The translations under genes and the position numbers were made by a program. A stretch of DNA of 64,000 nucleotides from Bradysia coprophila. Taxonomy: Eukaryota; Arthropoda; Insecta; Diptera; Sciaridae. The notes under the pieces were generated by a model, which worked only from the letters and a program-made list of their open reading frames with translations, ran no database searches and was not told where the DNA came from. Shown here one piece after another: positions 35,401 to 47,290 of the stretch (position 1 is its first letter; each line of letters starts with the position of its first letter). The DNA is taken from the NCBI RefSeq assembly GCF_014529535.1, contig NW_023503376.1:558001-622000 (forward strand), read 5' to 3'.

Positions 35401-38400
35401 TTAGCCGGCCAATCCTGCTTTTTGACGACACTTTTGCATCAAGGCTCTAAGCATGAACTGTTTACGCGACAATTGACGCACCTGCTTCAAGAATAAATCC
35501 AGATCAATGACTCCGTTACGCAATGCTTCACCCATGTAATAAATGGCATCTTCAGTAGCCGCTTCGTCAGCGTATGCGTTCAAAAGTCTGTAAGAACAAC
35601 GGAAAATGGAATTGGTACAGGAAATTGCAGAGTTATCCATAACATTTATAGGGATTTTGATGCAGAGGAGACAAAGGGTTGTTAGCACAGCCGGGACTGG
35701 CTCGAAAAATTCTTTGCGAGAAAAATAAAAATTTTCAAACAAAAATTCAAAAGACTCTTTGGGAATCGCCTGAATCCTGAAGTCACAGTATGGCCAGTCC
35801 AGTCCACACCTGTCGTTGTGGTCGTCCTTCTGAATTGATTATGAAAATAAAAGAGAGTCAAAAGTACTTACTGCTTGTACAATGGTGCCGTTGTGGTAAC
35901 TGCTTCATCTACATCAATTCCATTCTCCTGATCTATCGACTCCAACGACTTTTCCAACGACTGTTGCTTGTCTTGTAGGACGGTTATATTTGCTTTCAGC
36001 TCACTCTGTAATCAAAATCGATTCTGTGATACAAATCCACTCGCACAACAGCCACAAAACGTTACCTCTTCCTGCTCCAGTTTCGAGATGTTCGAATCAA
36101 TTTTCGCTCGGCCTTGAGACAGTTCCATTTTTGTTCGATTTAACGTTTCGATTTCGGCTTGACATTGATTCACACGCTCGGTGATTCGTCTGCGTAATTT
36201 GTCTTGAACGGCACTAATTAGCGATGCCTTAATGTGTTGTTCGGTTATGGTACCAGTTCCACTAGTATCGGTCTAGAGATATCGTTAGAGAAATAAGACA
36301 AATTAGATGACTGCTGATTACACAAAGTGAAATCTGTTTTGCAGATCGCGTAGAGTTGTAGAATTTGATGACGACATGGCAATGTGATTCGAGAAACGTT
36401 TAACGTTGAAAATGCACTTACATTAGTATTGTAACCTGACACTGGCGGATAACCAGATGGGTTCGGCATGTACGGTGGATATCCAGGACTCGATGAAAAA
36501 TTCCCCGCAGCAGGCGGATAACCCGGATAATTATTTGCTGGATATGGTGGAAAGTTGGAACCAGCAACTGGATACGGTGGATACGAACTACCCGCACCTC
36601 CGCCAGGTTGTGGCATATAACCTGATTGTAATGAGACAATGGAATCAAATTAATAAAAAATTCCCCTGAGCCAAACTCGACTCGTCATACTTTGTTGTAC
36701 TGGATATGGCGTTGCCGTTTCTTTTGGTTTTGAGTATAGAGGTGGTGAATCACTAAACGTCATTATCATTACCTGGACCAATCCTATCAAATCAGAGTCA
36801 GTCTGAAAAGAATTAAAGAAAAAGTGATTTGAGAGACAGCCATTGAAGTTTAGACATGAGTTGACTTCGTCAGCTGGCCCACTCATCCATTCAAAACTGC
36901 TCTTACGTTTGTATACGGTTTTACCACTACTATGCAAGTTCGTGTAACTATTTGTCCCGGTATCCTAACCCGACCAATTTTTCTGTTTTCTTAAGGTTCC
37001 TGAACACATATGGCATCATTTCATCATAATTTTTCGATATTTTGCATGTATCAAGAAGAATAGCGGGAGCGCAGCGAGCGAAAAAAGTGGATTCGTAAAT
37101 GTCCAGACATTTGATTGAATTCTGTTCCTTTGGGAGGACACGAGTTGTACAGAGGAAAAAGTATTTTGACTATAGCTACACTGTAGTAGTGAAACGTGGA
37201 ACCGAAATAAAAAAAATAGATTTTTGACTTCATGAAATTGCGAGCGAAAATTTTCGTTTGATTGCTACTATTGCAGTTCAATGACATGGCTTTTTCTTCT
37301 ATTTTCCTACAAAAGATCTCCATTCCCATTGTATACTCACCTGTTATCATCTAATCAGTTTAACTTAGATTTTCTAGTTTTTCAATCAGTTCTCGATTGC
37401 AAGGACAAATTTCCTTTTTTTCAGATTTCTGGCAATTTCCCGATTTCTGGTCTTTTCCCGACTTCCGGTCATTTCCCGATTTGTAGTCACTTTCCCGCTT
37501 TCTTCTCTACTTTTCGTTATTTCTTCCAACTGGACAGATATCCGGTTTTTCGTCAAAAAAAAAACTTTTACGAAAATACTAACGAAACGACAATCGCGGT
37601 ATAATCGTTAAATCATCGCAATTTTCTGTCGTATGTGTCGATGCAGAGACATTTTGAATGGATGATGTTACTTACAATGCCCAATTGTCACACGAACTTA
37701 TAATTATGAATCATGTCCGGAGCGTTAGCGGAGGACTTGACGCAGTCTAACTTCCAAAAAAAGAACGAAGAAATTTTTTTGAGACGCGGCAACTTTGTAT
37801 AGCCGAACATTTCAGTTTCTACCCTTTGGTTTATATCACCACAAAACATATTCTATCATATTCGCGCTTCAAATACGAGCAAAACGAGCTATCACTCGAC
37901 TATGTAGCTTTAAAATTGCCGGAGATACATCGTTTTGAAATTGGCACTTTTCATAGAAAATACACCAAATTGACGTTTCCCAAACAAGCAAAATCATTCA
38001 ACTTACTCTGTATGTTTCTATCTATCTATCTATCTGTCTATCTGTCTATCTATCGACGGACGATCTCGGAAACTAGTCAGCCAATCTCCATGAAATTTTG
38101 CAGGAACCTCAGGGTGGGCATAAAAATGAAAATGTGACACGCCATTACCCCAGGAAAAACCAGAATTTTGTTTTATTGGCCTCGAAGTGGTTTCTGAGTG
38201 TGGTTTTCGAGGGTCGGGAACGCGTTTTCGGCTGTAGCTTAGCTTTATTGAAACCTACAGAGGCGTGCGACCCATCAAATGAAAGGTATTCGTACAAAAA
38301 AATAATTTAAAAAATCGGGTCAGATTCGTTTGAGCTAGAGTAATTAGAGTGACCAAATTTTGAGCTACTCGAGCGTAGGATGAAAGGACTAATATTTTTT

Positions 38401-41400
38401 TGGGTTATGAAAGATAGAGAGTTACTTTCTTCGGCAAAGTCTCAGAGTTTTACGAGTAGAAAAGAAGGGCATTTGTGAAAAATGTCGAAAGTTGGAAATG
38501 GGTGGGTCAATTGGTGTTTTGGAGATATTTCTTGAATGGTGGCAGATAGAGAATTACTTTCTTCGTCAAATTTTCGAATTTCGTCAAATTTTCGAATTTC
38601 GTCAAATTTTCGAATTTCGTCAAATTTTCGAATTTCGTCAAATTTTCGAATTTCGTCAAATTTTCGATTTTCGTCAAATTTTCGATTTTCGTCAAATTTT
38701 CGATTTTCGTCAAATTTTCGAATTTCGTCAAATTTCGATTTTCGTCAAATTTTCGATTTTCGTCAAATTTTCGATTTTCGTCAAATTTTCGATTTTCGTT
38801 AAATTTTCGATTTTCGTTAAATTTCCGAATTTCTGCTATAAACTGTTATAAAAAGCAGTGTTCTAAAACTTCTAAAACGACTGATATCCCAACAAAAATC
38901 TCTTCGAGAAAAGTGTGACGCAGTCTTTGAAGTACAATTTCTAAAATGAATGATATCGCTAGAGTTGACGCTTTCAGCTTCGTTACGCAATAATTCATCA
39001 TCTGCCAAATAATAAATTTGACTGGAAACAACCAAAATTCGACCAAAAAAATCTGCGTCGCAAAGTGGCAAATGTTCAGGAACAGACCAGCAAGAAAATT
39101 TATCTGCCACATGCGACGCAGATTTTTTTGGTCAAATTTTGGTTGTTTCCAGTCAAATTTATTATTTGGCAGATGATGAATTATTGCCTTAGAGTAATCA
39201 TACCTAGAGAGGAAATGACGAACAGAATTACGTAAAATTTGTGGTCCCGACATGAAATACGTAATGTTTGATGGTGTGCGTTTTTCCCTACTAAATTGGT
39301 GGGCAAATTAGCGCAAAAAATTTGAATGTGCCTACTAGAAGGATTCTTTTAAAAAAAAAATTGAGAAGCTTTTTCATACCACGATATGAACTGATATCAA
39401 AAAACACAACGAAAAAAGAATTGTTTGTTCAGTTAATTGGAAAATTTTCTCCAGCCAATATCGGGCTTAAGTCTCATTTAAAGGAAAATTACGAATCAAC
39501 AAACAGATGCAACTCGAGCTATTTTTTATTAAGCACTTAAAATTACCGAAAAAATGAACAGGCTTCTTGACTCCTTGACTTCTTTAATTTGGCATCCCGT
39601 AATGAATCACATTTGCACCATATTTAATTAATAATTATTATTATTGCGAATGATTTTAAACTAAATTCCAAAATAGTGGTACGCGATTTGGAAAATACAA
39701 AACTGACAACTATCAAAATTTTCAACGCCTACATGTGTTAGTGAAAATCTCTACGTAAAATTTTACGAAATGTGAATCCTATACAAACTGATGTCGGGAC
39801 CACATTTTATCGTACGAAATTCCTCTCTAGGTATAATTACTCTAAGATTATTGCGTAACGAAGCTGAAAGCGTCAACTCTAGCGATATCATTCATTTTAG
39901 AAATTGTACTTCAAAGACTGCGTCACACTTTTCTCGAAGAGATTTTTGTTGGGATTTATAATGGCAACATCTCTGATAAAACCGACGATAAGGCCGGTAA
40001 TTAAAAAATTTAACTCAATATTACTCACCCCATTCCAATCATGCAGATAAGGTAGATAAATTTTGCCGTTGTGATCGACGAATCTTGACACTTTGATTCG
40101 CATATCAGGCGTTGGTTTAACATAGCAAATTGGTGCGTTGCTTGGATGAGTACTCATTAACCAAATGCATATCGGTATATTGTAAGTGTTATCTGCGGGA
40201 AAAAATGTTAAAATGAAAAATTTGTCTTTATATTGTGCACTGCAAGCATTACTCATCATGGCACATTATTCGTAACATTTTGACTAAAATTTCAGAAATT
40301 TGACGAAATTTTCAGAAATTTGACAAATTTTCAGAAATTTGACGAATTTTCAGAAATTTGACGAAATTTTCAGAAATTTGACGAAATTTTCAGAAATTTG
40401 ACGAAATTTTCAGAAATTTGACGAAATTTTCAGAAATTTGACGAAATTTTCAGAAATTTGACGAAATTTTCAGAAAATTTGACGAAATTTTCAGAAATTT
40501 GACGAAATTTTCAGAAATTTGACGAAATTTTCAGAAATTTGACGAAATTTTCAGAAATTTGACGAAATTTTCAGAAATTTGACGAAATTTTCAGAAATTT
40601 GACGAAATTTTCAGAAATTTGACGAAATTTTCAGAAATTTGACGAAATTTTCAGAAATTTGACGAAATTTTCAGAAATTTGACGAAATTTGACGAAATTT
40701 TCAGAAATTTGACGAAATTTGACGAAATTTTCAGAAATTTGACGAAATTTTCAGAAATTTGACGAAATTTTCAGAAATTTGACGAAATTTTCAGAAATTT
40801 GACGAAATTTTCAGAAATTTGACGAAAATTTCAGAAATTTTACGAAATTTTACGAAATTTTGATAAAATTAACGAAATTTTCATCATTTTGACGAAATAG
40901 TCAGAAATTTGTCGAAATTTGTCATAATTTTGATCAATTTGTCGAAATATGGTCTCGCTAATTTCACAAATAATAGATCCTGAAGTTCGTACAGTAATTC
41001 TTCGTTAAGTTTAACCATAAACTTAATGGATTAGACCTGTCAAAATTTGCACAGTGAACTTCACTGGCCATTCTACACACTCCTGGTGACAGCATAGAAT
41101 GTCAAGCTTAGTCAAACCCTTCATTATTCATCTGATTATCTCAAATTGAAAACATTTTGTGCACAGGTTTTGTGTAAGGGTGGATTGGAAAGTTGTTTAA
41201 CTCGAAAACGCGTCAGAAAATTTGTTTTCAATTTTTCACGGTCCGTTCATCCATTTCAATTTATCGAGCCAATTAAATACATTTCGTAATGATACAAGAC
41301 CACAACAGCCAGAGAGTGTTCATCCCGTTTATTTTCAATGTTGATAACTGTAGACAGGGGCGGAAAGTTTGCTACTTACTTTTGTAGTTAATGGGTATCG

Positions 41401-41751
41401 TTCCGTTTATGTTGAACAAATTGTCCGATGTGCCGTCGTTGAACACTAATCAAAACAAAAGGAAATTCCAATTAAAGATAAAACTTTTCTTCCGACCAGC
41501 TAAAAACACTTTCAGTCTCACCGTAACATTCACTGGCATAGGTTAGACCGCGGTACATATCCAATATTTGCACCACATCACGTTTGGTTTCCGCACCATT
41601 GTTGTACTACGGGATGATGAATAAATTGAAAATTTTGAACTAACTTTAGAGTGATGTTGATGGGGTGAGGACATGAGAAACATGAATGGCCGATTAATGA
41701 TACCTTTGATAATAATCTGGAAATTGCGTTACTGTCCTGTCCCGAAACCAT
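35401..41751 (-). CDS. Tsg101: Tsg101, ESCRT-I subunit
   Basis: Nine exons join in frame on the minus strand: 41704-41751, 41522-41606, 41380-41445, 40029-40192, 36691-36802, 36422-36621, 36066-36272, 35872-36005, 35401-35587. They encode 400 residues (human 390). Residues ~1-145 are the UEV domain (NTYNIPICIWL, CYVKPTPDM, DHNGKIYLPYLHDW), with Tyr (about 112) where active E2 enzymes have the catalytic Cys. A Pro/Gly/Tyr-rich linker (SYPPYP, YPGYPP) follows, then a coiled coil (~232-320) and the C-terminal steadiness box (AIYYMGEALRNGVIDLDLF, RKQFMLRALMQKCR). The protein recognises ubiquitinated cargo and P(T/S)AP motifs in endosomal sorting and cytokinesis. Intron 4 (3.2 kb) is swollen by a repeat element and intron 3 holds a 20-bp minisatellite. 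Confidence 0.97.
37430..37505. repeat. Short tandem repeat, TTTCCCGATTTCTGGTC type, in Tsg101 intron 4
   Basis: Four imperfect units of about 17-18 bp. They create the 107-codon frame over this region, which is not a gene. Confidence 0.6.
37711..39954 (+). mobile_element. Minisatellite-bearing element, copy 3 of 3, in Tsg101 intron 4
   Basis: Longest copy (2.24 kb). It has the same 5' end and core as copies 1 and 2, an interrupted (CTAT/CTGT)n at 38014-38053, and about 15 units of the 18-bp minisatellite (38566-38825). It ends in a ~1.07-kb palindromic terminus (38886-39954) whose outer ~110 bp are nearly perfect inverted repeats. The palindrome contains a further inner inverted pair around 39040-39180 (ATTATTTGGCAGATGATGAA and its complement). 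It sits antisense to Tsg101 and accounts for about 70% of intron 4. Confidence 0.8.
38566..38825. repeat. 18-bp minisatellite, TTTCGTCAAATTTTCGAA type
   Basis: About 15 units with GAATTTC and GATTTTC variants grouped in blocks, as expected from slippage or unequal exchange. One unit lacks a base, shifting the frame. Confidence 0.95.
40268..40925. repeat. 20-bp minisatellite in Tsg101 intron 3
   Basis: About 30 copies of GACGAAATTTTCAGAAATTT, very homogeneous in the middle (a few units shortened to GACGAAATTT) and decaying towards the right end. The unit resembles, on the other strand, the 18-bp minisatellite of the nearby element (shared GACGAAATTT/AAATTTCGTC word) but has a different period and no element around it. 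Confidence 0.95.
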
Positions 41752-42177
41752 TGTTTTGGTGTTTGTAAATTTAATCACTCTGGGATACGGCAATGTTTTC
41801 CGTTCACTTGGTTTTTATGCTTGTTTTTCGTACTTTGAACGCACTTTCGGAGCATAAAAATATTTTTTCTTATTTCGTTGTAGTCTTCATAACACAAAAA
41901 AAATTTGAGAAAATGACTCAAGCACTCTACTCTGTCAAAAGCATCTAAAAAACCTACTACCACTGACGGAATTGATTTTTCTTTATTTTCGTTTTTTTGA
42001 TTGTCTAAATTTTCAGTCCATATGACTGGTACCAATGCAATTGAATAAAGTTTTAATATTCGAATGCACTCTTCAGATTCTTGGATATTATTAATCAGAT
42101 CGGAGCCTTGAATCCAGTTATGTGTAAAAAAAATTCGGGGAACTAGGAGTCAGAGCACCGAATGGAGTTTTAATTTG
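41752..42177. other. Region upstream of Tsg101, no other gene
   Basis: Putative promoter and 5' UTR of Tsg101 on the minus strand; no TATA box in a convincing position. Confidence 0.4.
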
Positions 42178-42835
42178 TTATCAGTCAAAAAACCTTTAGG
42201 GGGAAGGTGACGCAAGTCCTTGTGTCTTAACTTACACAATAACGGTTATCGTTGTAGGTGACGCAATCTACCCCTGTACACACAAATTTTAAGAGCCAAA
42301 ATTTGATTTAAAAAATTTTAGAAAGTAAATTTTACACAAAAAAAATTGCATCACAAAGTGACAGATGATTTGTTCCTATTGAATGCAACAATTTCATTAA
42401 CAGGAGTTTCCTTAAGAGCGCTCACCCCTTGGCAATTTTCTAGCCTACATTTGTGCGCAAAAATATTCGTTTTTTGATGATTTCTCTGAACCAAAATCTT
42501 TTTTTGAAAAAGTAAAACCATTAAAGCATGCAAAAATGTGTTACTTTTAAGGGAAAAATTGGTTTGTGCTCGATAACTGAACCCACTTGGAGAAACCTTT
42601 GCAAAACACATGAATTTACACATTTGCAAAGGTTTCTCCAAGTGGGTTCAGTTACCATCCACAAACCAATTTTTCTCTTAAAAGTAACACATTTTTGCAT
42701 GCTTTAATGGTTTTACTTTTTCAAAAAAAGATTTTGGTTCAGAGAAATCATCAAAAAACGAATATTTTTGCGCACAAATGTAGGCTAGAAAATTGCCAAG
42801 GGGTGAGCGCTCTTAACATCTGCCACTTGTGACGC
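42178..42835. mobile_element. Palindromic TIR element, GTGACGCAAGTCC family
   Basis: The left end ATCAGTCAAAAAACC...GGTGACGCAAGTCC matches the element at 5318. The inner ~400 bp form a near-perfect palindrome around 42606 (TTGCAAAGGTTTCTCCAAGT and its complement; TGATTTCTCTGAACCAAAAT and its complement). Frames inside are palindrome artefacts. Confidence 0.8.
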
Positions 42836-42974
42836 AACTTGGATGTCGTTGGAGTCAACGGGAAGAAGTCAAAAAGTTTAAATTTTGAAGTAGAAGACTT
42901 GTGTCACGCCCGCTTACTAACGTGCGGACATGATCGATAGAGGTGGTAACACTAATAGTAATTATAAAACGAAT

Positions 42975-43795
42975 AGATCATTGTCAATGTCGTTTGAGAT
43001 GTCAAATGAGCTGTCATTTTCACAAAGCTAACCACAATGTTACAAAAATGTATATGTAGCTCACGGTGCGGTTGAATGAATTTTAACTGATTATTTCGAT
43101 GCACTTTTGATATTTTTGGATATTATTAGTCAGCTCGGAGCCCTGAACAAGGTTCCACAAAAATTTTTGATTTTCATCCGTACCGTCGGTGACAGTGGTG
43201 CATAGCCCATCCTGTCGACAGAGAGAGTGGTACAAAACTGGTTATGGTTGCAATCGGTAGTGCCTGAAATTCTAATAACAATTGTACAAAAAAAATTTAC
43301 CATTAGTGCAAGGGAAGCCGGCAAAGACACGCTAAAGTTTAAAAAACGTGATTTTCAAACAGTCATACAGGCGTGGATACTTGAGGGATGAAGCTAATAA
43401 ATAGTTCTCGCAGTAGAGCAACATCTCCTCTACCAATTACCAAAAAATGATTTTTGGAGACAGTCTACGCAGAGGCCGACAGTAGCTCAAAGTTTTTCCC
43501 TCATGTTTAGTAAAATTTGCGAGTTTCAGAGGCACCTGAAACCTACTCTTTCAAATTTTTTGTTATTAAAATGTGTAATTCTGAAATGCTGGAAATCTCA
43601 GCTGTCCATCGACACCACACTTGCAACCTGACTAATAATATCCAAAAATATCAAAAGTGCATCGAAATAATCAGTTAAAATTCATTCAACCACACCGTGA
43701 GCTGTCATTGTTTGAGGTTAGCTTTGTGAAACTGACAACTCATTTGACACTATTTTGAGAGAAGAACAGTTATTTGACACTGATCTATTGGTTGC
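42975..43795. mobile_element. TIR element, about 0.8 kb
   Basis: The inverted arms (left 42990-43135, right 43630-43770) share GATGTCAAATGAG, CACGGTG(C/T)GGTTGAATGAAT and TGATATTTTTGGATATTATT. The centre (43140-43625) is unique and has no coding signal. Outer boundaries are approximate. Confidence 0.75.
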
Positions 43796-44168
43796 TAGAG
43801 TGATCAGAAAAGCTGGAGGAGTTTAAAAATGACGATTTTCGGTAGGTCTAGTCTCGCTGCAGATCATGCTGCAGATTCATACATTTGGAAATTAGTCATA
43901 CTGATAGAGAAGCCATATGAATGCTATTGTATTTCGTTCATAATGACTCTACGTACTTTAACTCTGTGTTTAGCTCTGCGTTTTCGGTTCAAATCAAAAG
44001 GTGATTTTAGGTCTCATCTCATTTAATATACGATTTTTACCCAACATTTTTTATCCTAAAATTATTCCTAGCATTCGTAACAATTACTTCAGTCCAACTT
44101 ATCTCTACTTTCACTAGCACTTCATACTTCATCGGTTTATATTAGATGTCGCCACTGCTGCTTCATAG

Positions 44169-44792
44169 CTAGGTAATTCGTGATCTGCAAAGACATATTC
44201 GGTCGGCTATTACATCTAAAACATTGGCTAACTGAATTTGCAACAAACCTTCAGCAATGTATCGTGGCGCAGGAGTTGAATAGGAGACATTATTTTGAAA
44301 CGTTGTTTCCACAGAGCCAACGACCGGATTTGGAGAGACTTCGGTCAGTTGTCCATTTGTGACACCATCTACTCCGATATTCGTATCTAATCGCGGAGGC
44401 ATGTGAACGAAATTGTTAAATCTATCTAAAACGTCCCTCCTTTCCTGGGCTCGTCTTTCATTCTGCATCTGCAAACTGTTGACCCGAAACTGTTCTGCCA
44501 TTTCTTGGACAACTATAATAAAGTCACAGAGATTTTAAATAAACTTTTCTGCTTGGGACAGCAATTTTTTCGTATCATTTCACAAACTTTGAGTTGCTGG
44601 AGTGGCTGCGTTTAAGCGGGATACATTCCGTAAAGGCTGAGGTTGAGGCATTCTTTCAAATATTATTTGATGATCGGATTGTGTCCATTCTGTTCCTGTT
44701 GATCGCTCTTGAACGTTGCGTGCAGAGGTAGACGTGACTTGCAATTGTCGATTCGTCAATTCAACTTTCCTTTTGGCTATGTGCTGAGAACA
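44169..44792 (-). CDS. C-terminal part of an unrecognised gene, two exons
   Basis: On the minus strand an exon at 44588-44792 (entered by TTTTCTAG, left at AAA|GTTTGT) joins in frame across a 75-bp intron (acceptor TTTATTATAG) to a terminal exon at 44169-44512 that ends in TAG. Together they encode about 182 residues. The product is hydrophilic and Gln/Arg-rich, with a charged helical stretch (MQNERRAQERRDVLDRF) that could be a coiled coil or the C-terminal oligomerisation region of a MADF/Myb-type or transposon-derived protein. Upstream exons were not found; the dispersed repeat at 44926-45372 lies directly upstream. It could be a host gene or a domesticated or decaying element gene. Confidence 0.5.
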
Positions 44793-44925
44793 CTAGAAAA
44801 TTTAATAAAATCAATAAATAAATAAATAAAACGAGTAAATAACGCATAACAGTCGGCGCGGAACATTTAGAGGTGGAGTCGATCTCTCTCTACGAGATGT
44901 TTATGGCATCGACGATGAGAGTGAA

Positions 44926-45372
44926 ATAGTTATTTGCATCACTTGGATTGAAACCACGAAATTACAGTATACGTGTGAATTCGTATACCGTTTCAATCCT
45001 GTGATGCACAAAATTTTACACTTGCCACACCATCAAATACACAAACAACAAAAACAAATACAAAGCATTTCAATCGCATTTGTACACATCGTTCAAGGTT
45101 AAACTTAAATGTATAGAAGAAGAATAAGAATTAAAACGAAACCGAAAATACGCGATACAAAGCCGAACGATCGTTCGATGTTCGTTACAATACGGAGAGT
45201 AAGCTTCGCCTTCGTTTTCATTTAAAATCAAATTTCTCTCTTTGGCGAATGACGTAAATAACCACAGGAAATGCCAATATTAAGTAAAACATTGTTCACG
45301 TCCCTAGACCTGTTTACAAGGTCTGCTGAGAGAGAACTAAAAAAGTGGGGTTTACGATAACTTTTGGCGCGT
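44926..45372. repeat. Dispersed repeat, copy B, possibly a solo LTR
   Basis: Homologue of 6704-7084. Copy B keeps a hairpin that is collapsed in copy A: TTGCATCACTTGGATTGAAA and CGTTTCAATCCTGTGATGCA with a loop of ~35 bp. Its TATA-like word is changed (GATACAAAG). Confidence 0.55.
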
Positions 45373-46035
45373 CGGCGTGTGGTAAGTTTGAGGTAAGTTT
45401 TTGAGCAAAATGGGACAAATTATGGAAATGGCTTCTTGTGTGAATGCAAGGAAGTACCATTTCCCATCATTGGTAAGTAAAGAATTATTTTTTATTATCA
45501 ATTTCCCCATTACGTTTATTGGTGTTTACGTGTGCTTATCTTAATATCCTAATTACTGCAAAATCATGATAATGTGAACACATTATGTTTCACGTTATCT
45601 CAAATATAAAGTAAAAACGTCACAAAGTTTTTCGCAGTCCAAACAGTTCCCGTTCAAAATGATAAGATAGCGTTTGAGGGGAAAATGTGCACATCATTTT
45701 TGCTAAATTTATACTTTACTTTCCTCTATTTTTATTTATCTGATGAGTAACGATAATAATATCCGCTATTTCTAAGAACGTATGCCTCTCGTGATTAAAC
45801 ATCAATTTATTGCCGTTGTCTTATCACCGATTTACGTGCATTGTTAGATTTATTAGAAAAATAAGAAAAAATACGCAATAAGTTTGACTGGCTGCAGGAA
45901 CAATTGTGTGAAAATATTTTTTCACAACACAGGTGAGAAAATGGTTATTTTCTCCCATTCGCTGAAACTTTTATAGAAAGCATTTGTTGTGAGAATACAA
46001 TTTTCAACTTGTTTCCCTTGTTGAACAAAATCCAT
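45373..46035. other. No gene recognised
   Basis: Two GGTAAGT words at 45381 and 45391 resemble plus-strand donors just beyond the copy-B repeat, but no coding exon precedes them. Confidence 0.35.
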
Positions 46036-46159
46036 TACAACACTCGGGATAAAAAGTTGAAAAGCCACGTTTTTGTGTACATGTTGAACTCGGCTTCGCC
46101 TCGGATCAAGAAACTTCACACGAAAACTGGACTTTTTAACTTTTTATCACTTGTCATGG
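46036..46159. repeat. Hairpin repeat, about 120 bp
   Basis: Same family as 11632-11754: GGGATAAAAAGTTGAAAAG at the left, its complement at the right, and a central CTCGGCTTCGCCTCGGATCA stem-loop. Confidence 0.7.
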
Positions 46160-46989
46160 AATTTGAATATCACAAGATATCACCACGTTTGACCCTTTAC
46201 ACACTAATGTTGAATCTGTTACTTAGTTCGTTGAAAGTGACGAATAGTGCTTTATACCAAATCTTTCACTTCATTAGATTAATTAGATTAATATCAAAGC
46301 AATTGCAACGACAAGCAATTAATGTCCGATCCATTACTTCATTTGATCGAAGAATTTTCCAGATATTGGTCTGCAATCTTCTACTTCATGTTTTTTAGCT
46401 GTAAGACCACATTAGTCAGAGCTAATTTCGATTATTGCTCAAGTTGTTTTCGATGACAGATGATAGCCAGATAGCAGGTTTTATTCCCTTGACTGTAAGT
46501 CATGGGTCTTACAGAAACAAATACACCGTACATAACACGTTCACTATGATTAAAAATGTATGGAAATGTGATGAAAAAACGTTAAATGTAACAATTTTGT
46601 GCTCTTTGTTAACACCATAACTGGAGCAAAGTTAAACCGATTTTCAAAAACTTTTTTTTATTCGATGAAGCATTGAAATCCTTAGGCCAAGTTCGAAAAT
46701 GGGTGGCATTGATTCAACCATCTGGAAGGAGTTCTCAAAAAAAGCCTTCTCTGCTCTTTGTTCACACCGTAACTGGGGTTATTTTAAACCGATTGCGATT
46801 TAAAAAAACAAGTTTGATAGAGAATGGAATTCCGGAGGTTAGGTTTCAAGTTACATTATATTGATCTAACGATGTAGCTGCTGTTGCTAAACGAATTTTC
46901 AATAATTGTTTCTTAATTTTTTATTTTGTCTTGTTAACAAAAGTGATTAAACCACAAAAAATTAGCGAGCGAAGCGAGGGCCGCAATTC
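46160..46989. other. No supported gene
   Basis: Several short plus-strand frames without splice sites or motifs. Confidence 0.4.
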
Positions 46990-47195
46990 ACAAGAGGGAT
47001 TCTTTTGAAAAACAGCCTACCGAAATCGGATGCATTTTTCAGTGGACTTTTTTATCTGTGCCTAGAAAGGACTTCGACCCTAGAAGCCAAAACCACTTTC
47101 AAAAAAATTCTTCGAAGTTTAGAAAGGTAATCACATCTACTATTGAGCCGAATAGGGACTTGATGGTTTTAAAATTCATCGACACTGAACCGTTA
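46990..47195. mobile_element. Partial copy of the 2378-3317 fold-back element
   Basis: Begins GGGATTCTTTTGAAAAACAG and follows the left arm of the 2378 element for ~210 bp, with an internal deletion after TTCTTCGAAG, then stops. Only one arm is present. Confidence 0.8.
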
Positions 47196-47290
47196 ATCAA
47201 CCAATAAAAAATCTATTAAGAAGCTCAGATTCAGACAGTCAAGGGATCTGACCCACCCAACAGGTGGGACCTAGTTTTTTTTAAATGAAA

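Noticed and set aside
37281..37604. 107-codon frame in Tsg101 intron 4
   Set aside because: Created by a short TTTCCCGATTTCTGG repeat and low-complexity sequence.
40268..40925. CRISPR array
   Set aside because: Regular 20-bp units without unique spacers; a minisatellite in a fly intron.
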